Shown: positions 1 to 7,821 of the stretch, piece by piece
Layout of the letters: every line of letters starts with the position of its first letter
How positions within the stretch are numbered: the stretch's first letter is position 1
Assembly: GCA_964404415.1 (NCBI GenBank)
Contig: CAYOKC010000056.1
Location: forward strand, 1-22,693
DNA from: Leptolinea sp964404415
GTDB taxonomy: Bacteria; Chloroflexota; Anaerolineae; Anaerolineales; Anaerolineaceae
DNA: 22,693 nucleotides
Direction: 5' to 3'
The notes under the pieces: model-generated
Told to the model about the DNA's origin: nothing
Database searches by the model: none
Seen by the model: the letters and a program-made list of their open reading frames with translations, nothing else
Program-made: the position numbers and the translations under genes

Positions 1-977
1 CCCATGGTCAACACGGGTAATTTGCCATTGACAGCCAGATCCCCGCTCTGCGCCAGCTTCCAGCCCTCGCCGCGTTTCGCGAAGCCGGCAGCTTCGAGAG
101 AGAGCAGCGCGTAGATGCTGAACGCGTCACACACTTCGAACAGGTCCACGTCAGCGGGCAGAATGCCGGCCTGGCGGCAGGCGCGCTCCACCGAGAGGCG
201 GGCGGCGTCAAACGCCAGCGGATCGGGCCGGTCATGCAGCGCCAGTGTATCTATCACCACACTGGAGCCGCTCACGCGCACAAGGGGATGGTTCAGCCCG
301 GTAGGGGCTTTGTCACGCGCGGTCAGCAGGACTGCCGCGGCGCCGTCAGCATAGGGGCCCATGTCAAACAGGTTCAGCGGGTCGCTGATCACTTCGGCGC
401 CCGAGTAGGATTCTTTTCGGATCGCCTTCCGGAAGAAGGCATTGGGGTTGTTCGCGCCGTTGGCATGGGCGATCAACGCGAATTCACCAAACGATTCACG
501 CGGTGGGTTGACCTCGTGCATGTAGCGCTGCATCACCAACGCCGCCTGCGCGGGGGCAGTCAAACCGGCCATGGCTTCGTAATCGTAATCCGTTGATAGC
601 GCGGCGGCGGATTCTACCACCGGGCCGACCATATCGGTCATTTTTTCCACGCCGAGCACCAGGGCGGCATCCACAAAACCGGATGCCACGGCGTTGAAAC
701 CCACCCGCAGGGCAGCCCCGCCCGATGCGCCGGCCGTTTCCACAGTGAAGGCTTCAATGCCGGTAAGGCCGGCATTATCGGCCAGCAGCGCGCCCAGGTT
801 TTCTTGGTGCGAAAGCGTGGGGCCGAGAAAATTACCAATATACAGCGCCTGCGGTTTCATGCCGCCGGCATCTTTAATGGCGGCCAGCATGGCTTTCGCG
901 GCCAGGCTGCGCAGGCTGATATCCCAGTGTTCGCCGACGGGCGTCTGCCCGATGCCGGCTATGACGACGTCTCTCAT
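1..977 (-). CDS. Thiolase-like protein (archaeal/SCP-x type acetyl-CoA acetyltransferase family), 3' end outside window
   Basis: The frame is open without a stop for 325 codons and runs off the left edge, so the C-terminus is missing. The start ATG follows an AGGAG ribosome-binding site that overlaps the stop of the HMG-CoA synthase gene 9 bases upstream, so the two are translationally close and surely one operon. The N-terminus (VVIAGIGQTPVGE) and a PYADGAAAVLL segment near residue 209 fit the archaeal/SCP-x thiolase family. In archaea such a thiolase makes acetoacetyl-CoA in a complex with HMG-CoA synthase and a DUF35 protein; a DUF35 gene may follow beyond the edge. Oddity: the segment that normally carries the nucleophilic Cys (ACASG) reads TAGASG, with Gly83 at the Cys position, and the usual HDxF motif reads CDAF (Cys283). 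It could be a non-acetylating or structural homologue. Family is confident; catalytic activity is doubtful. Confidence 0.85.
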   Translation of the reverse strand, partial: MRDVVIAGIGQTPVGEHWDISLRSLAAKAMLAAIKDAGGMKPQALYIGNFLGPTLSHQENLGALLADNAGLTGIEAFTVETAGASGGAALRVGFNAVASGFVDAALVLGVEKMTDMVGPVVESAAALSTDYDYEAMAGLTAPAQAALVMQRYMHEVNPPRESFGEFALIAHANGANNPNAFFRKAIRKESYSGAEVISDPLNLFDMGPYADGAAAVLLTARDKAPTGLNHPLVRVSGSSVVIDTLALHDRPDPLAFDAARLSVERACRQAGILPADVDLFEVCDAFSIYALLSLEAAGFAKRGEGWKLAQSGDLAVNGKLPVLTM

Positions 978-986
978 GCGCGGCTC

Positions 987-2066
987 CTATTTCATCGCCA
1001 GTTTGCCGCGATAGCGGACGTATGTGCCGTAGTCAATTTGCGTGCGGCGGGCAATGTAATCCTGCGTTGACGGTGCCAGCTTCTGGCGGTCAACGATCTT
1101 ATCGGTCACTCGGATGTCAAACGCGTCTGACCCCGCGCCGGAACCAAAGGAGACTACGAGGACGCGGTCACCGGGTTTGGCGATATCCAGCACGGCGCTC
1201 AAACCGATAAGAGCCGCGCCGGCGTAGGTGTTGCCGATAACCGGCGAGAGCAGCCCTGTGGTGATCTGTTCTGGTTTGAAACCCAACAGGCTGGCCGCGC
1301 GCTGCGGGAATTTGGCATTTGGCTGATGGAACACGGCGAACGCGAAGTCTTCGGGTTTCGCGTTTGCCATTTCCAACATAGATTTTGCCGCGGTAGTGAC
1401 ATGGGTGAAATACGCCGGCTCGCCGGTGAAACGTTGACCGTGTTCGGGGTATTTCTGCTCCGCACGGCGGAAGAAATCCGGGGTATCAGAGACATATGAG
1501 AACGCGGCAGTCACTTCAGCCAGGGCATCCTCAGCCGGGCCGAGGATGTATGCCGCGCCGCCGGCGGCCGCGGTGTATTCCAACGCGTCACCCGGGCGGC
1601 CCTGGGCGGTATCCATGCCGATGGCCAGGGCATATTTCGCCATCTTCGAGCCGACGAGTCCCATGGCAGCGGTGAACGCTTCGGTGCCGGCCTTGCAGGC
1701 AAATTCCCAGTCCGCCGCAGAAACGGCCGGCGTGGCGCCGATGGCTTCCGCCACCACGGTGCCGGTCGGTTTGACAGCGTACGGGTGCGATTCAGAACCA
1801 ACCCACACGGCACGCAGTTCTTCCGCGTTAATACCGGCGCGGGCCAGGGCATTGCGGGAGGCTTCGACAGACATGGTGATCACATCTTCGTCCAGCCCGG
1901 GGACGGATTTTTCTTTGACGGGTCCGCCGCCGGCCGCGCCCGTCCACACACGGGAGATCTCCGCGGATGGGATGCGGTAGCGCGGAACGTACGCGCCGTA
2001 CCCGATGATGCCCACCGGGCGTGAGGGTTTGAGCAGGCCATTCTTGTGTTCGTGTTCTTCGGTCAT
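987..2066 (-). CDS. Hydroxymethylglutaryl-CoA synthase, archaeal type
   Basis: Condenses acetyl-CoA with acetoacetyl-CoA to HMG-CoA, the first committed step of the mevalonate pathway, in the cytoplasm. The product is 359 aa, near the archaeal-type family length. Visible motifs are GYGAYVPRYRI at the N-terminus, the ESHPYAVKPT segment, the nucleophile in EFACKAGTEA (Cys124), the catalytic His247 in FHQPNAKFP, and GNTYAGAAL. An ATG at 2090 would add 8 residues, but the ATG at 2066 has a good GGAGA ribosome-binding site a few bases upstream, so 2066 is preferred. It is followed after 9 bases by the thiolase-like gene, the same neighbour pair seen in archaea, and lies downstream of HMG-CoA reductase. 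Unlike the thiolase, this enzyme keeps its catalytic residues, so it is expected to be active. Confidence 0.93.
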   Translation of the reverse strand: MTEEHEHKNGLLKPSRPVGIIGYGAYVPRYRIPSAEISRVWTGAAGGGPVKEKSVPGLDEDVITMSVEASRNALARAGINAEELRAVWVGSESHPYAVKPTGTVVAEAIGATPAVSAADWEFACKAGTEAFTAAMGLVGSKMAKYALAIGMDTAQGRPGDALEYTAAAGGAAYILGPAEDALAEVTAAFSYVSDTPDFFRRAEQKYPEHGQRFTGEPAYFTHVTTAAKSMLEMANAKPEDFAFAVFHQPNAKFPQRAASLLGFKPEQITTGLLSPVIGNTYAGAALIGLSAVLDIAKPGDRVLVVSFGSGAGSDAFDIRVTDKIVDRQKLAPSTQDYIARRTQIDYGTYVRYRGKLAMK

Positions 2067-2131
2067 TGTGTCTCCGGATGTTTGTTTCATTTCTAGCCGG
2101 TTTTGGATGGAAGCGATTCCTCTAACTCCGG

Positions 2132-2206
2132 TCGAGATCCTTCCCTTCGGTCAGGATGACAAGGACTCATATGCTCGTCATCCTGAGCGATAGCGAAGGA
2201 TCTCGA
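2132..2206. repeat. REP-like imperfect inverted repeat in the HMGR-HMGS spacer
   Basis: Two arms, 2132-2160 (TCGAGATCCTTC... to AGGATGAC) and 2177-2206 (GTCATCCTGAG... to GGATCTCGA), face each other across about 16 bases and pair almost throughout. The arms carry the AGGATCTC / GTCATCCTGAG words seen in dispersed intergenic repeats of many bacterial genomes (recollection, not searched). It occupies most of the 189-base spacer between HMG-CoA reductase and HMG-CoA synthase, so it may form a transcript hairpin inside the operon. Confidence 0.65.
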
Positions 2207-2255
2207 AATGTCTTCAAGCTTCAAAATTTGGGGAATTATCTCAACCTATATTGGA

Positions 2256-3536
2256 TCAGTGCTTCATTTCCGTTAGTATCGCCACCGCGCGGTCGATACG
2301 CACATTCTTCTCCCGCACCAACCGGTCAGCTACAGTGTCAATCATACCGCCTTCCGCCCCGGCCGCGGCAGCCACCTGGCGGGCGTGAAGCGTCATGTGC
2401 CCACGTTGAATGCCCTCCGTAGCCAGAGCCCGCAGGGCAGCCATATTTTGTGCCAGCCCCACCGAAACGATGATCTCAGCCAGTTCACCGGCTGTTTTAA
2501 CACCCATCAGCTTCAATGCCGCCTTCGCGCCGGGGTGCACGCGGGTCGCCCCGCCCACAATTCCCACGGCCATTGGCATTTCCAGCGTTCCCACCAGGTC
2601 GCCTTCGGCATTGCGCGCCCAGGTGGATAAACTTGTGTATGTACCGCTCCGGGCGGCATAGGCATGCGCCCCGGCTTCCACGGCGCGCCAGTCATTGCCT
2701 GTGGCCATCACCACCGCGTCGACGCCGTTCATGATGCCCTTATTATGCGTCGCCGCGCGGTACGGGTCAGCCGCGGCAAACGCCCAGGCTTCGATGATGC
2801 CGTCGCGCACCTGATCGCCGCTGTACTCTTCAAAAGCCAGCTCGCTGACGGGCACCGTGCACCGCGCTCGCGCCAGGCGGCGGTCCGCCAGGTTGGAAAG
2901 TATCTTCAAATGTACGCGTCCGCCGGTCAACGCTTCCACACGGGGGGCAAGCCGTTCGCACGCCGTATTGACGGCATTCGCGCCCATGGCGTCACGTACA
3001 TCAATAATGATATGCAGCACCAGGAAGGATCCGATCGGGCTGTTTTCTATCAGGCGCACGTCAAGCTCGCGCGGCCCTCCCCCGAGATCCGCCAGAACCG
3101 GGTCGAACTTCGCGGCTTCCGCCAGCAGTTCAGCGCCGTGATCGATCAATATCTGCCGCGCTTTAGCCGGATCCTTTGTGTCAAGGATCTGCATTTGCCC
3201 GATCATGCAGGGTTTATCGGCTGACGCGGTGAAACCGCCCCCGGCCCGGGCCAGGCGTGCCATAAAAGACGCACCGGCGATGACAGAAGGTTCTTCGATC
3301 ACCATGGGCACCCATACCTTGCGTCCATTGACCACAAAGTGTTGCGCGATACCCACAGGCAGGCCGTACACACCGATGGCGTTCTCTACCATCTTGTCCG
3401 CGCTGGCAGCCGTTAAACCGGTCAGACCGGCAAGGGCATCCATTTCGCCTTCCGTCAATTCGGTCTGCTTGCGCAGGTATTCACTGCGCTCCTGCAGGGT
3501 CAATTCGTAGAAGCGGATCTTATCAAGACTGACCAT
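2256..3536 (-). CDS. mvaA: Hydroxymethylglutaryl-CoA reductase, class II
   Basis: Reduces HMG-CoA to mevalonate (the reverse direction in degraders such as Pseudomonas mevalonii) using NAD(P)H, in the cytoplasm. With the start at 3536 the protein is 426 aa. All four catalytic residues then fall one position before their P. mevalonii counterparts (Glu83, Lys267, Asp283, His381): Glu82 in IEEPSV, Lys266 in HNKGIMNG, Asp282 in GNDWR and His380 in RGHMTLH. This supports 3536 over an upstream ATG at 3587; an AGG lies 8 bases before the 3536 ATG. The ENAIGVYGLPVGIA motif of class II enzymes is present at residues 51-64, and there is no membrane domain, as expected for class II. Clustered with HMG-CoA synthase on the same strand, it most likely works in isoprenoid synthesis. 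Confidence 0.95.
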   Translation of the reverse strand: MVSLDKIRFYELTLQERSEYLRKQTELTEGEMDALAGLTGLTAASADKMVENAIGVYGLPVGIAQHFVVNGRKVWVPMVIEEPSVIAGASFMARLARAGGGFTASADKPCMIGQMQILDTKDPAKARQILIDHGAELLAEAAKFDPVLADLGGGPRELDVRLIENSPIGSFLVLHIIIDVRDAMGANAVNTACERLAPRVEALTGGRVHLKILSNLADRRLARARCTVPVSELAFEEYSGDQVRDGIIEAWAFAAADPYRAATHNKGIMNGVDAVVMATGNDWRAVEAGAHAYAARSGTYTSLSTWARNAEGDLVGTLEMPMAVGIVGGATRVHPGAKAALKLMGVKTAGELAEIIVSVGLAQNMAALRALATEGIQRGHMTLHARQVAAAAGAEGGMIDTVADRLVREKNVRIDRAVAILTEMKH

Positions 3537-3628
3537 CAGTTTACCTGTCCTCAAGCTTAATGGCCTCCGGCATTCAAAAGCTATCAATTTTATTGTACTG
3601 AAAGCCGATGCTTAAGGAAACCGTAGGT

Positions 3629-4291
3629 TTATGGTTGATCACACTGGAGGAATATATACCGCGCCATGGAATAACCGATGGCAAATTCTTTCGATTCAGT
3701 CTTTACGGTAACAGTCTGATTAAACGGCAGGTTCTCGAGAATTGTAACGTGAACACCGGGCTTCAATTGCTTTTCTTCAAGGAAACCAAGAACCTGAGGT
3801 GTATCCTCCGCCAGTTCATGAATGCGCTTTACTATCCCCCGGGTACCCACAGGCACACGATTGATTGGCAGCCAGTCAGCGACTTCTTCTTCAAACCCGG
3901 GCAACGGATTACCATGCGGGCATAATTTTGGATTGTTCAATTGACGGATAAGGGCCAGTTCCAATTCCGGGGATATGGCATGCTCAAACCGGTGGGCTTC
4001 TTCATGCACGGTTGACCATGACAGCAGCGGAGAAAGCATCCACTCCGCCAACATGTGCCGTCGCATCAATACCCGAGCCGCATCCCAACCATCCGGTGTA
4101 AGATGCGGCAAATGGCTGGAATCCATCTCCACAAGACCGTCACGTGCCATACGCTTCAGGGTATTTGTCACTGTTGGAGGAGAAACACTCAATAATTCCG
4201 CAATACGGGTTCCTACCGCCGGTTCTCCGTCACGTTCCAGAACATACAGTAAACCCAGATAATTCTCGATTGTAGGGCTATATTTTTCCAT
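3629..4291 (-). CDS. DtxR/MntR-family metal-dependent transcriptional repressor
   Basis: A 220-aa protein divergent from the feo operon, so very likely its iron-responsive repressor. Residues 1-60 form a winged helix-turn-helix (VGTRIAELLSVSPPTVTNTL); residues 65-140 form the metal-binding dimerisation domain, and the C-terminal 70 or so residues look like the FeoA/SH3-like domain. Ligand positions of DtxR can be lined up by eye: His79 and Glu83 (HMLAEW), His96, Glu103 and His104 (HEEAHRFEH). The two positions that separate DtxR (Met10, Cys102) from MntR (Asp8, Glu99) are Asn10 and His100 here, which is unusual. A CPHGNPLP segment follows. HMG-CoA reductase lies downstream on the same strand but 92 bases away and functionally unrelated. 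No strong ribosome-binding site is seen before the ATG. Confidence 0.9.
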   Translation of the reverse strand: MEKYSPTIENYLGLLYVLERDGEPAVGTRIAELLSVSPPTVTNTLKRMARDGLVEMDSSHLPHLTPDGWDAARVLMRRHMLAEWMLSPLLSWSTVHEEAHRFEHAISPELELALIRQLNNPKLCPHGNPLPGFEEEVADWLPINRVPVGTRGIVKRIHELAEDTPQVLGFLEEKQLKPGVHVTILENLPFNQTVTVKTESKEFAIGYSMARYIFLQCDQP

Positions 4292-4329
4292 TTTTTGTAC
4301 CCGATTTTATGTATTTTACTCTATTACCC

Positions 4330-4357
4330 TTGTTTAAATTTCAGATTAGCTTATACT
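4330..4357 (+). promoter_or_regulatory. Candidate sigma70 promoter of the feo operon
   Basis: TTGTTT (4330-4335) and TATACT (4352-4357) are separated by 16 bases and point to feoA. The -10 box lies inside the palindrome at 4345-4360, an arrangement typical of repression by occlusion. Assigned by eye. Confidence 0.55.
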
Positions 4358-4360
4358 AAT
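4345..4360. promoter_or_regulatory. Candidate DtxR-type operator (ATTAG-N6-CTAAT)
   Basis: The 16-base word ATTAGCTTATACTAAT has perfect 5-base inverted arms and sits in the 140-base divergent region between the repressor and feoA, overlapping the feo -10 box. Its AT-rich TTAG...CTAA core resembles DtxR/IdeR boxes (TTAGGTTAGGCTAACCTAA). Binding is inferred from position only. Confidence 0.5.
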
Positions 4361-4431
4361 TATCAGATTTATATAAGAAAAGCTCAATATTTTAGTGTGC
4401 TTACTGGCAATTATTTCGAATGGAGTTGATC

Positions 4432-4644
4432 ATGGTCCCATTATCAATGTTCCGATCTGGCGAAACGGTCAAGATCAAGAAGGTCACCGGCAAAGATGAA
4501 GTCCGGCAGCATCTGGCAGAACTCGGGTTTGTGGTGGATGGCGATGTCACCGTGGTGAATGAGATATCCGGAAACCTGATCCTCCAGGTAAAAGAGTCGC
4601 GGATCGCGCTGGATAAGACACTGGCGAATCGCATTCTGATTTAG
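4432..4644 (+). CDS. feoA: FeoA family protein, first copy
   Basis: A small SH3-like cytoplasmic protein that supports the FeoB ferrous-iron transporter. The product is 70 aa from the ATG at 4432, which has GGAG at 4422-4425; an ATG at 4420 has no ribosome-binding site and lies on top of that motif. The FeoA pattern is visible: a G-E-x-V-x-I start, the LAELGF segment around residue 30, a V/I-rich beta strand, and a closing ALDKTLANRI stretch. It is followed 19 bases later by a second FeoA gene and then FeoB, so the three form one transcription unit under the divergent DtxR-type regulator. Confidence 0.9.
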   Translation: MVPLSMFRSGETVKIKKVTGKDEVRQHLAELGFVVDGDVTVVNEISGNLILQVKESRIALDKTLANRILI

Positions 4645-4663
4645 CTAACAAGGAGAGTATTCA

Positions 4664-4888
4664 ATGAAAACACTGCGAGATGTGAAAGTTGGCGAAACCA
4701 CCACTGTTGTGAAACTGCACGGTGACGGCCCGGTTAAACGCCGGATCATGGATATGGGTATCACCAGGGGAACGGAGATACTGGTGCGGAAAGTAGCGCC
4801 ACTGGGCGACCCGATGGAATTGAACCTCCGCGGATATGAACTCAGTGTCAGAAGAAGCGACGCTGAGATGATCGAAGTCAACGATTAA
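4664..4888 (+). CDS. feoA: FeoA family protein, second copy
   Basis: A 74-aa SH3-like protein, the second FeoA in tandem. It opens with TLRDVKVGETTTVVKL and carries the typical RRIMDMGITRGTE and APLGDPMEL segments, which match canonical FeoA better than the first copy does. A strong AAGGAGAG ribosome-binding site precedes the ATG. The two copies differ clearly in sequence, so they are not a recent duplication; two FeoA subunits may have separate roles at FeoB. FeoB starts 39 bases downstream. Confidence 0.93.
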   Translation: MKTLRDVKVGETTTVVKLHGDGPVKRRIMDMGITRGTEILVRKVAPLGDPMELNLRGYELSVRRSDAEMIEVND

Positions 4889-4927
4889 ATCTGTGCCGGT
4901 GTGGCACAAACGGAAAGGATATCCAGG

Positions 4928-7093
4928 ATGGAACTCAAAATTGCCCTGGCAGGCAACCCCAATAGCGGCAAAACAACCCTGTTCAATTCTCTCACCGGGT
5001 CATCACAATATGTAGGAAACTGGCCGGGGGTGACTGTAGAAAAAAAAGAGGGGAGACTTAAAGGTCACAGGGATGTGATCATTCAGGATTTACCTGGAAT
5101 TTACTCCCTCTCTCCCTATTCGCTGGAAGAAGTGCTGGCGCGCAATTATCTGGTCAATGAAAAGCCTGACGCGATCATCAATATTGTTGACGGTACCAAT
5201 ATCGAACGCAACCTGTACCTCACCACCCAGTTGATCGAACTCGGTATCCCGGTGATCATCGCGGTCAATATGATTGACCTGGTTCGTAAGAACGGAGATA
5301 ACCTCAACCTCAAAAAGATTGGCGCGGCCCTCGGCTGCGAGGTGATGGAGATTAGCGCTTTGAAAGGGTTGGGGGTTACCGGGATCGCGGAAAAAGCCAT
5401 CGCGCTGGCGAAATCCAGGAAGCTGGTAGAGCTTCCCCATGTATTTACCGGAAGCGTGGAACACGCCCTGGCGCATATTGAAGAATCTATCTGCGAAAAA
5501 GTAGAAAAGAACAGCCTGCGCTGGTTCGCGATCAAACTATTTGAGCGTGACGATAAAGTTTCCAACTTGTTAAAACTGGATGCCGGGTTGCTCGCCCATT
5601 TGGAAGAACATATCGCGGATTGCGAAAAAGAAATGGATGATGACGCTGAGAGCATCATCACCAATCAGCGTTATGCGTACGTCAGCTCACTGATGAAAGC
5701 CGCGGTAACAAAGAAGAAACCAGCCGGTCATTTTACAGTTTCGGACAAAATTGACCGGATCGTCACCAATCGTATTCTGGCTCTGCCCATCTTCGCCCTG
5801 GTAATGTACGCGGTATATTACATTTCCATCAGCACGGTTGGTGATCTGGTCACCGGGTGGACAAACGACACCCTGTTTGGTGAATTGATCTGCGGCAACC
5901 TGCGCGCCTTTATGGAAAGCGTGGGCACAGCCGAATGGCTGACCGGCCTGGTGGTAGATGGGATCGTCGGCGGCGTGGGCGCGGTCATTGGCTTTGTGCC
6001 GCAGATGATCATTTTGTTCCTGATGCTTTCCATTATTGAAGATGTGGGCTACATGGCCCGCGTAGCCTTCATTATGGACCGCATCTTCCGCCGGTTCGGC
6101 CTCTCTGGAAAAAGCTTCATTCCAATGCTGGTTTCCTCGGGTTGCGGGGTTCCGGGGGTAATGGCCTGCCGCACGATTGAAAACGAACGAGACCGCCGGA
6201 TGACGGTTATGACCACCTGCTTCATCCCCTGTGGAGCGAAAATGCCGATCATTGCCCTGTTCGCGGGCGCTTTGTTTGGCGGAAGCGGCCTTGTGGCCAC
6301 CTCAGCCTACTTCATAGGTGTTGCCGCGGTGATCATTTCCGGCATCATCCTGAAGAAAACCCGCCTATTTGCCGGCGATCCTGCTCCGTTCGTAATGGAA
6401 TTACCTGCCTATCATGTTCCTTCCGCGACCAACGTGTTCCGGTCTACCTGGGAACGCGGCTGGAGCTTTATTGAACGCGCCGGTACCGTGATCCTGGTTT
6501 CATCCGTAGTTCTGTGGTTCCTGCAGGCATTCGGCACGGTTGACGGTGTATTCACGATGGTGGAAGACAACAATAACAGCCTGCTCGCGGCCATTGGTAC
6601 CATGATCGCTCCCATCTTTTCCCCTCTCGGATTTGGCAGTTGGAAAGCCGCCGTGGCCACCTTTACCGGTTTGATCGCCAAAGAAAACGTGGTTGGTACC
6701 TTTGGCGTGCTATACGGGTTCGCTGAAGTGGCCGAAGACGGCGCCGAGATATGGGCCAATCTGACGGCGGATTTCACACAGCTTTCCGCGTACAGCTTTA
6801 TGGTCTTCAACCTTTTGTGCGCTCCCTGTTTCGCGGCCATGGGCGCCATCCGGCGTGAAATGAACAACGCGAAGTGGACATGGATCGCCATCGGGTATAT
6901 GACCGGTTTTGCCTACGGTATGTCATTACTTGTGTACCAGTTCGGTATGATGTTTTCAGGGCAACCTTTCGGGATCGGGGCAGCCCTCGCGGTGGTTTTA
7001 CTGGGTGTTTTGTTGTACCTGTTATTCCGGAAGGCTCCCGGCGAAGAACCGGTAAAAGTAAAACCGGTTGAACAATTCGCTTCCATTGATTGA
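4928..7093 (+). CDS. feoB: Ferrous iron transport protein B (FeoB GTPase-permease)
   Basis: The main bacterial Fe(II) importer of the inner membrane. The 721-aa protein has an N-terminal G domain with G1 GNPNSGKT (residues 10-17), G3 DLPG followed by IYSLSPYS, G4 NMID and a G5-like SALKG, then a helical linker to about residue 270. The C-terminal half has repeated hydrophobic segments with the two Gate motifs containing GCGVPG and PCGAKMP, whose Cys residues are conserved in the family. The ATG at 4928 is preferred because AAAGGA lies 8 bases upstream and the G1 loop then sits at the normal distance from the N-terminus; a GTG at 4901 would add 9 residues. The stop is 14 bases before the next gene, so the two are co-transcribed. 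Confidence 0.97.
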   Translation: MELKIALAGNPNSGKTTLFNSLTGSSQYVGNWPGVTVEKKEGRLKGHRDVIIQDLPGIYSLSPYSLEEVLARNYLVNEKPDAIINIVDGTNIERNLYLTTQLIELGIPVIIAVNMIDLVRKNGDNLNLKKIGAALGCEVMEISALKGLGVTGIAEKAIALAKSRKLVELPHVFTGSVEHALAHIEESICEKVEKNSLRWFAIKLFERDDKVSNLLKLDAGLLAHLEEHIADCEKEMDDDAESIITNQRYAYVSSLMKAAVTKKKPAGHFTVSDKIDRIVTNRILALPIFALVMYAVYYISISTVGDLVTGWTNDTLFGELICGNLRAFMESVGTAEWLTGLVVDGIVGGVGAVIGFVPQMIILFLMLSIIEDVGYMARVAFIMDRIFRRFGLSGKSFIPMLVSSGCGVPGVMACRTIENERDRRMTVMTTCFIPCGAKMPIIALFAGALFGGSGLVATSAYFIGVAAVIISGIILKKTRLFAGDPAPFVMELPAYHVPSATNVFRSTWERGWSFIERAGTVILVSSVVLWFLQAFGTVDGVFTMVEDNNNSLLAAIGTMIAPIFSPLGFGSWKAAVATFTGLIAKENVVGTFGVLYGFAEVAEDGAEIWANLTADFTQLSAYSFMVFNLLCAPCFAAMGAIRREMNNAKWTWIAIGYMTGFAYGMSLLVYQFGMMFSGQPFGIGAALAVVLLGVLLYLLFRKAPGEEPVKVKPVEQFASID

Positions 7094-7107
7094 AAAGAGG
7101 TACAAGA

Positions 7108-7287
7108 ATGTTTGAAAGTCTTACTGCGAATATGTCCACAATTATCGGCACGATCATCGTGGCGTCAATTGTCGGCTTAATAATCTTCAGAAGTATCCAA
7201 AATTCAAGAAACCATGCCGGATCATCAGGGTGCAGGGGTTGCTCCGGTTGCCCTGGCAGCGGGGTGTGTCACCCGAAGAACCAGTGA
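7108..7287 (+). CDS. FeoB-associated Cys-rich membrane protein
   Basis: A 59-aa protein with one hydrophobic segment (about residues 10-28, TIIGTIIVASIVGLIIF) followed by a short Cys-rich tail (CRGCSGCPGSGVC, then His). This layout is that of the small FeoB-associated Cys-rich proteins found after feoB in many anaerobes; it may act as a FeoC-like accessory or iron-binding partner. The ATG at 7108 has AAGAGG 7 bases upstream and follows the feoB stop by 14 bases. It is the last gene before the strong terminator at 7344-7382. Confidence 0.88.
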   Translation: MFESLTANMSTIIGTIIVASIVGLIIFRSIQNSRNHAGSSGCRGCSGCPGSGVCHPKNQ

Positions 7288-7343
7288 CACTGCTAACCAC
7301 TACTAGTAAACAAAAATCTCCTTCATAAAACAACTGTCATCAC

Positions 7344-7382
7344 TACGAAAAACATCACCGAAATTGGGTGATGTTTTTCGTA
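7344..7382. terminator. Perfect inverted-repeat terminator after the feo operon
   Basis: Perfect 16-base arms (TACGAAAAACATCACC at 7344-7359 and its complement at 7367-7382) enclose a 7-base loop. The GC-rich inner stem is flanked by A5 and T5, so it can act as a Rho-independent terminator in both directions. It lies 56 bases after the Cys-rich gene and separates the feo operon from the next gene. Confidence 0.88.
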
Positions 7383-7441
7383 GAAGGTTGTGGTCATTCT
7401 CTTTCGATTCAAGTACTCTGGTTAAAAAGGAGCGCTTTTGT

Positions 7442-7795
7442 ATGAATACATCCCCCGGTATTTTGTCTTCCATAAACCTTGTTACGGCGTTCTTTCTTGA
7501 ACTGGGGCTTCTGGTGATTTTCGGTTATTTTGGAGCCCACATTTCACAAACCCGGTTATGGCAGATCCTGGCGGCCGTGGGTTTCCCTCTTTTACTGGCG
7601 GTTTTCTGGGGATTTTTGCTGGCGCCTGCTTCTCATACCCGATTATCTGATCCGTGGCTCACATTGGTGAAGGTTGTGTTGTTTTCCGCAGGAACAGTAT
7701 TTTTATTCCTGACAGGTTTGAAAGGTCCGGCGTATTTTTTCGGTTTGGTTTCATTAATCAACCTGATTTTGTTGTATATATATAGAAGAAGTTAA
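7442..7795 (+). CDS. YrdB-like (DUF2568) small membrane protein
   Basis: A 117-aa protein with four predicted membrane segments: about residues 10-30 (LVTAFFLELGLLVIFGYFG), 40-62, 74-92 and 96-113. The opening N-x-x-x-AFFLEL-x-x-L with a following W and G-rich helix, and the A-P-x-x-x-x-R-L loop in the middle, fit the YrdB/DUF2568 family of unknown function. The ATG at 7442 has AAGGAG at 7427-7432; an ATG at 7364 lies inside the upstream terminator and is rejected. The next gene begins 26 bases after the stop, so the two may be co-transcribed. No function can be assigned from sequence. Confidence 0.78.
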   Translation: MNTSPGILSSINLVTAFFLELGLLVIFGYFGAHISQTRLWQILAAVGFPLLLAVFWGFLLAPASHTRLSDPWLTLVKVVLFSAGTVFLFLTGLKGPAYFFGLVSLINLILLYIYRRS

Positions 7796-7821
7796 TCACG
7801 GTCGGTTCGATCGGGGGCAGC

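Noticed and set aside
4350..4377. Second inverted repeat CTTATA...TATAAG as an extra repressor site
   Set aside because: Arms of six AT-rich bases separated by 16 bases are expected by chance in this AT-rich spacer.
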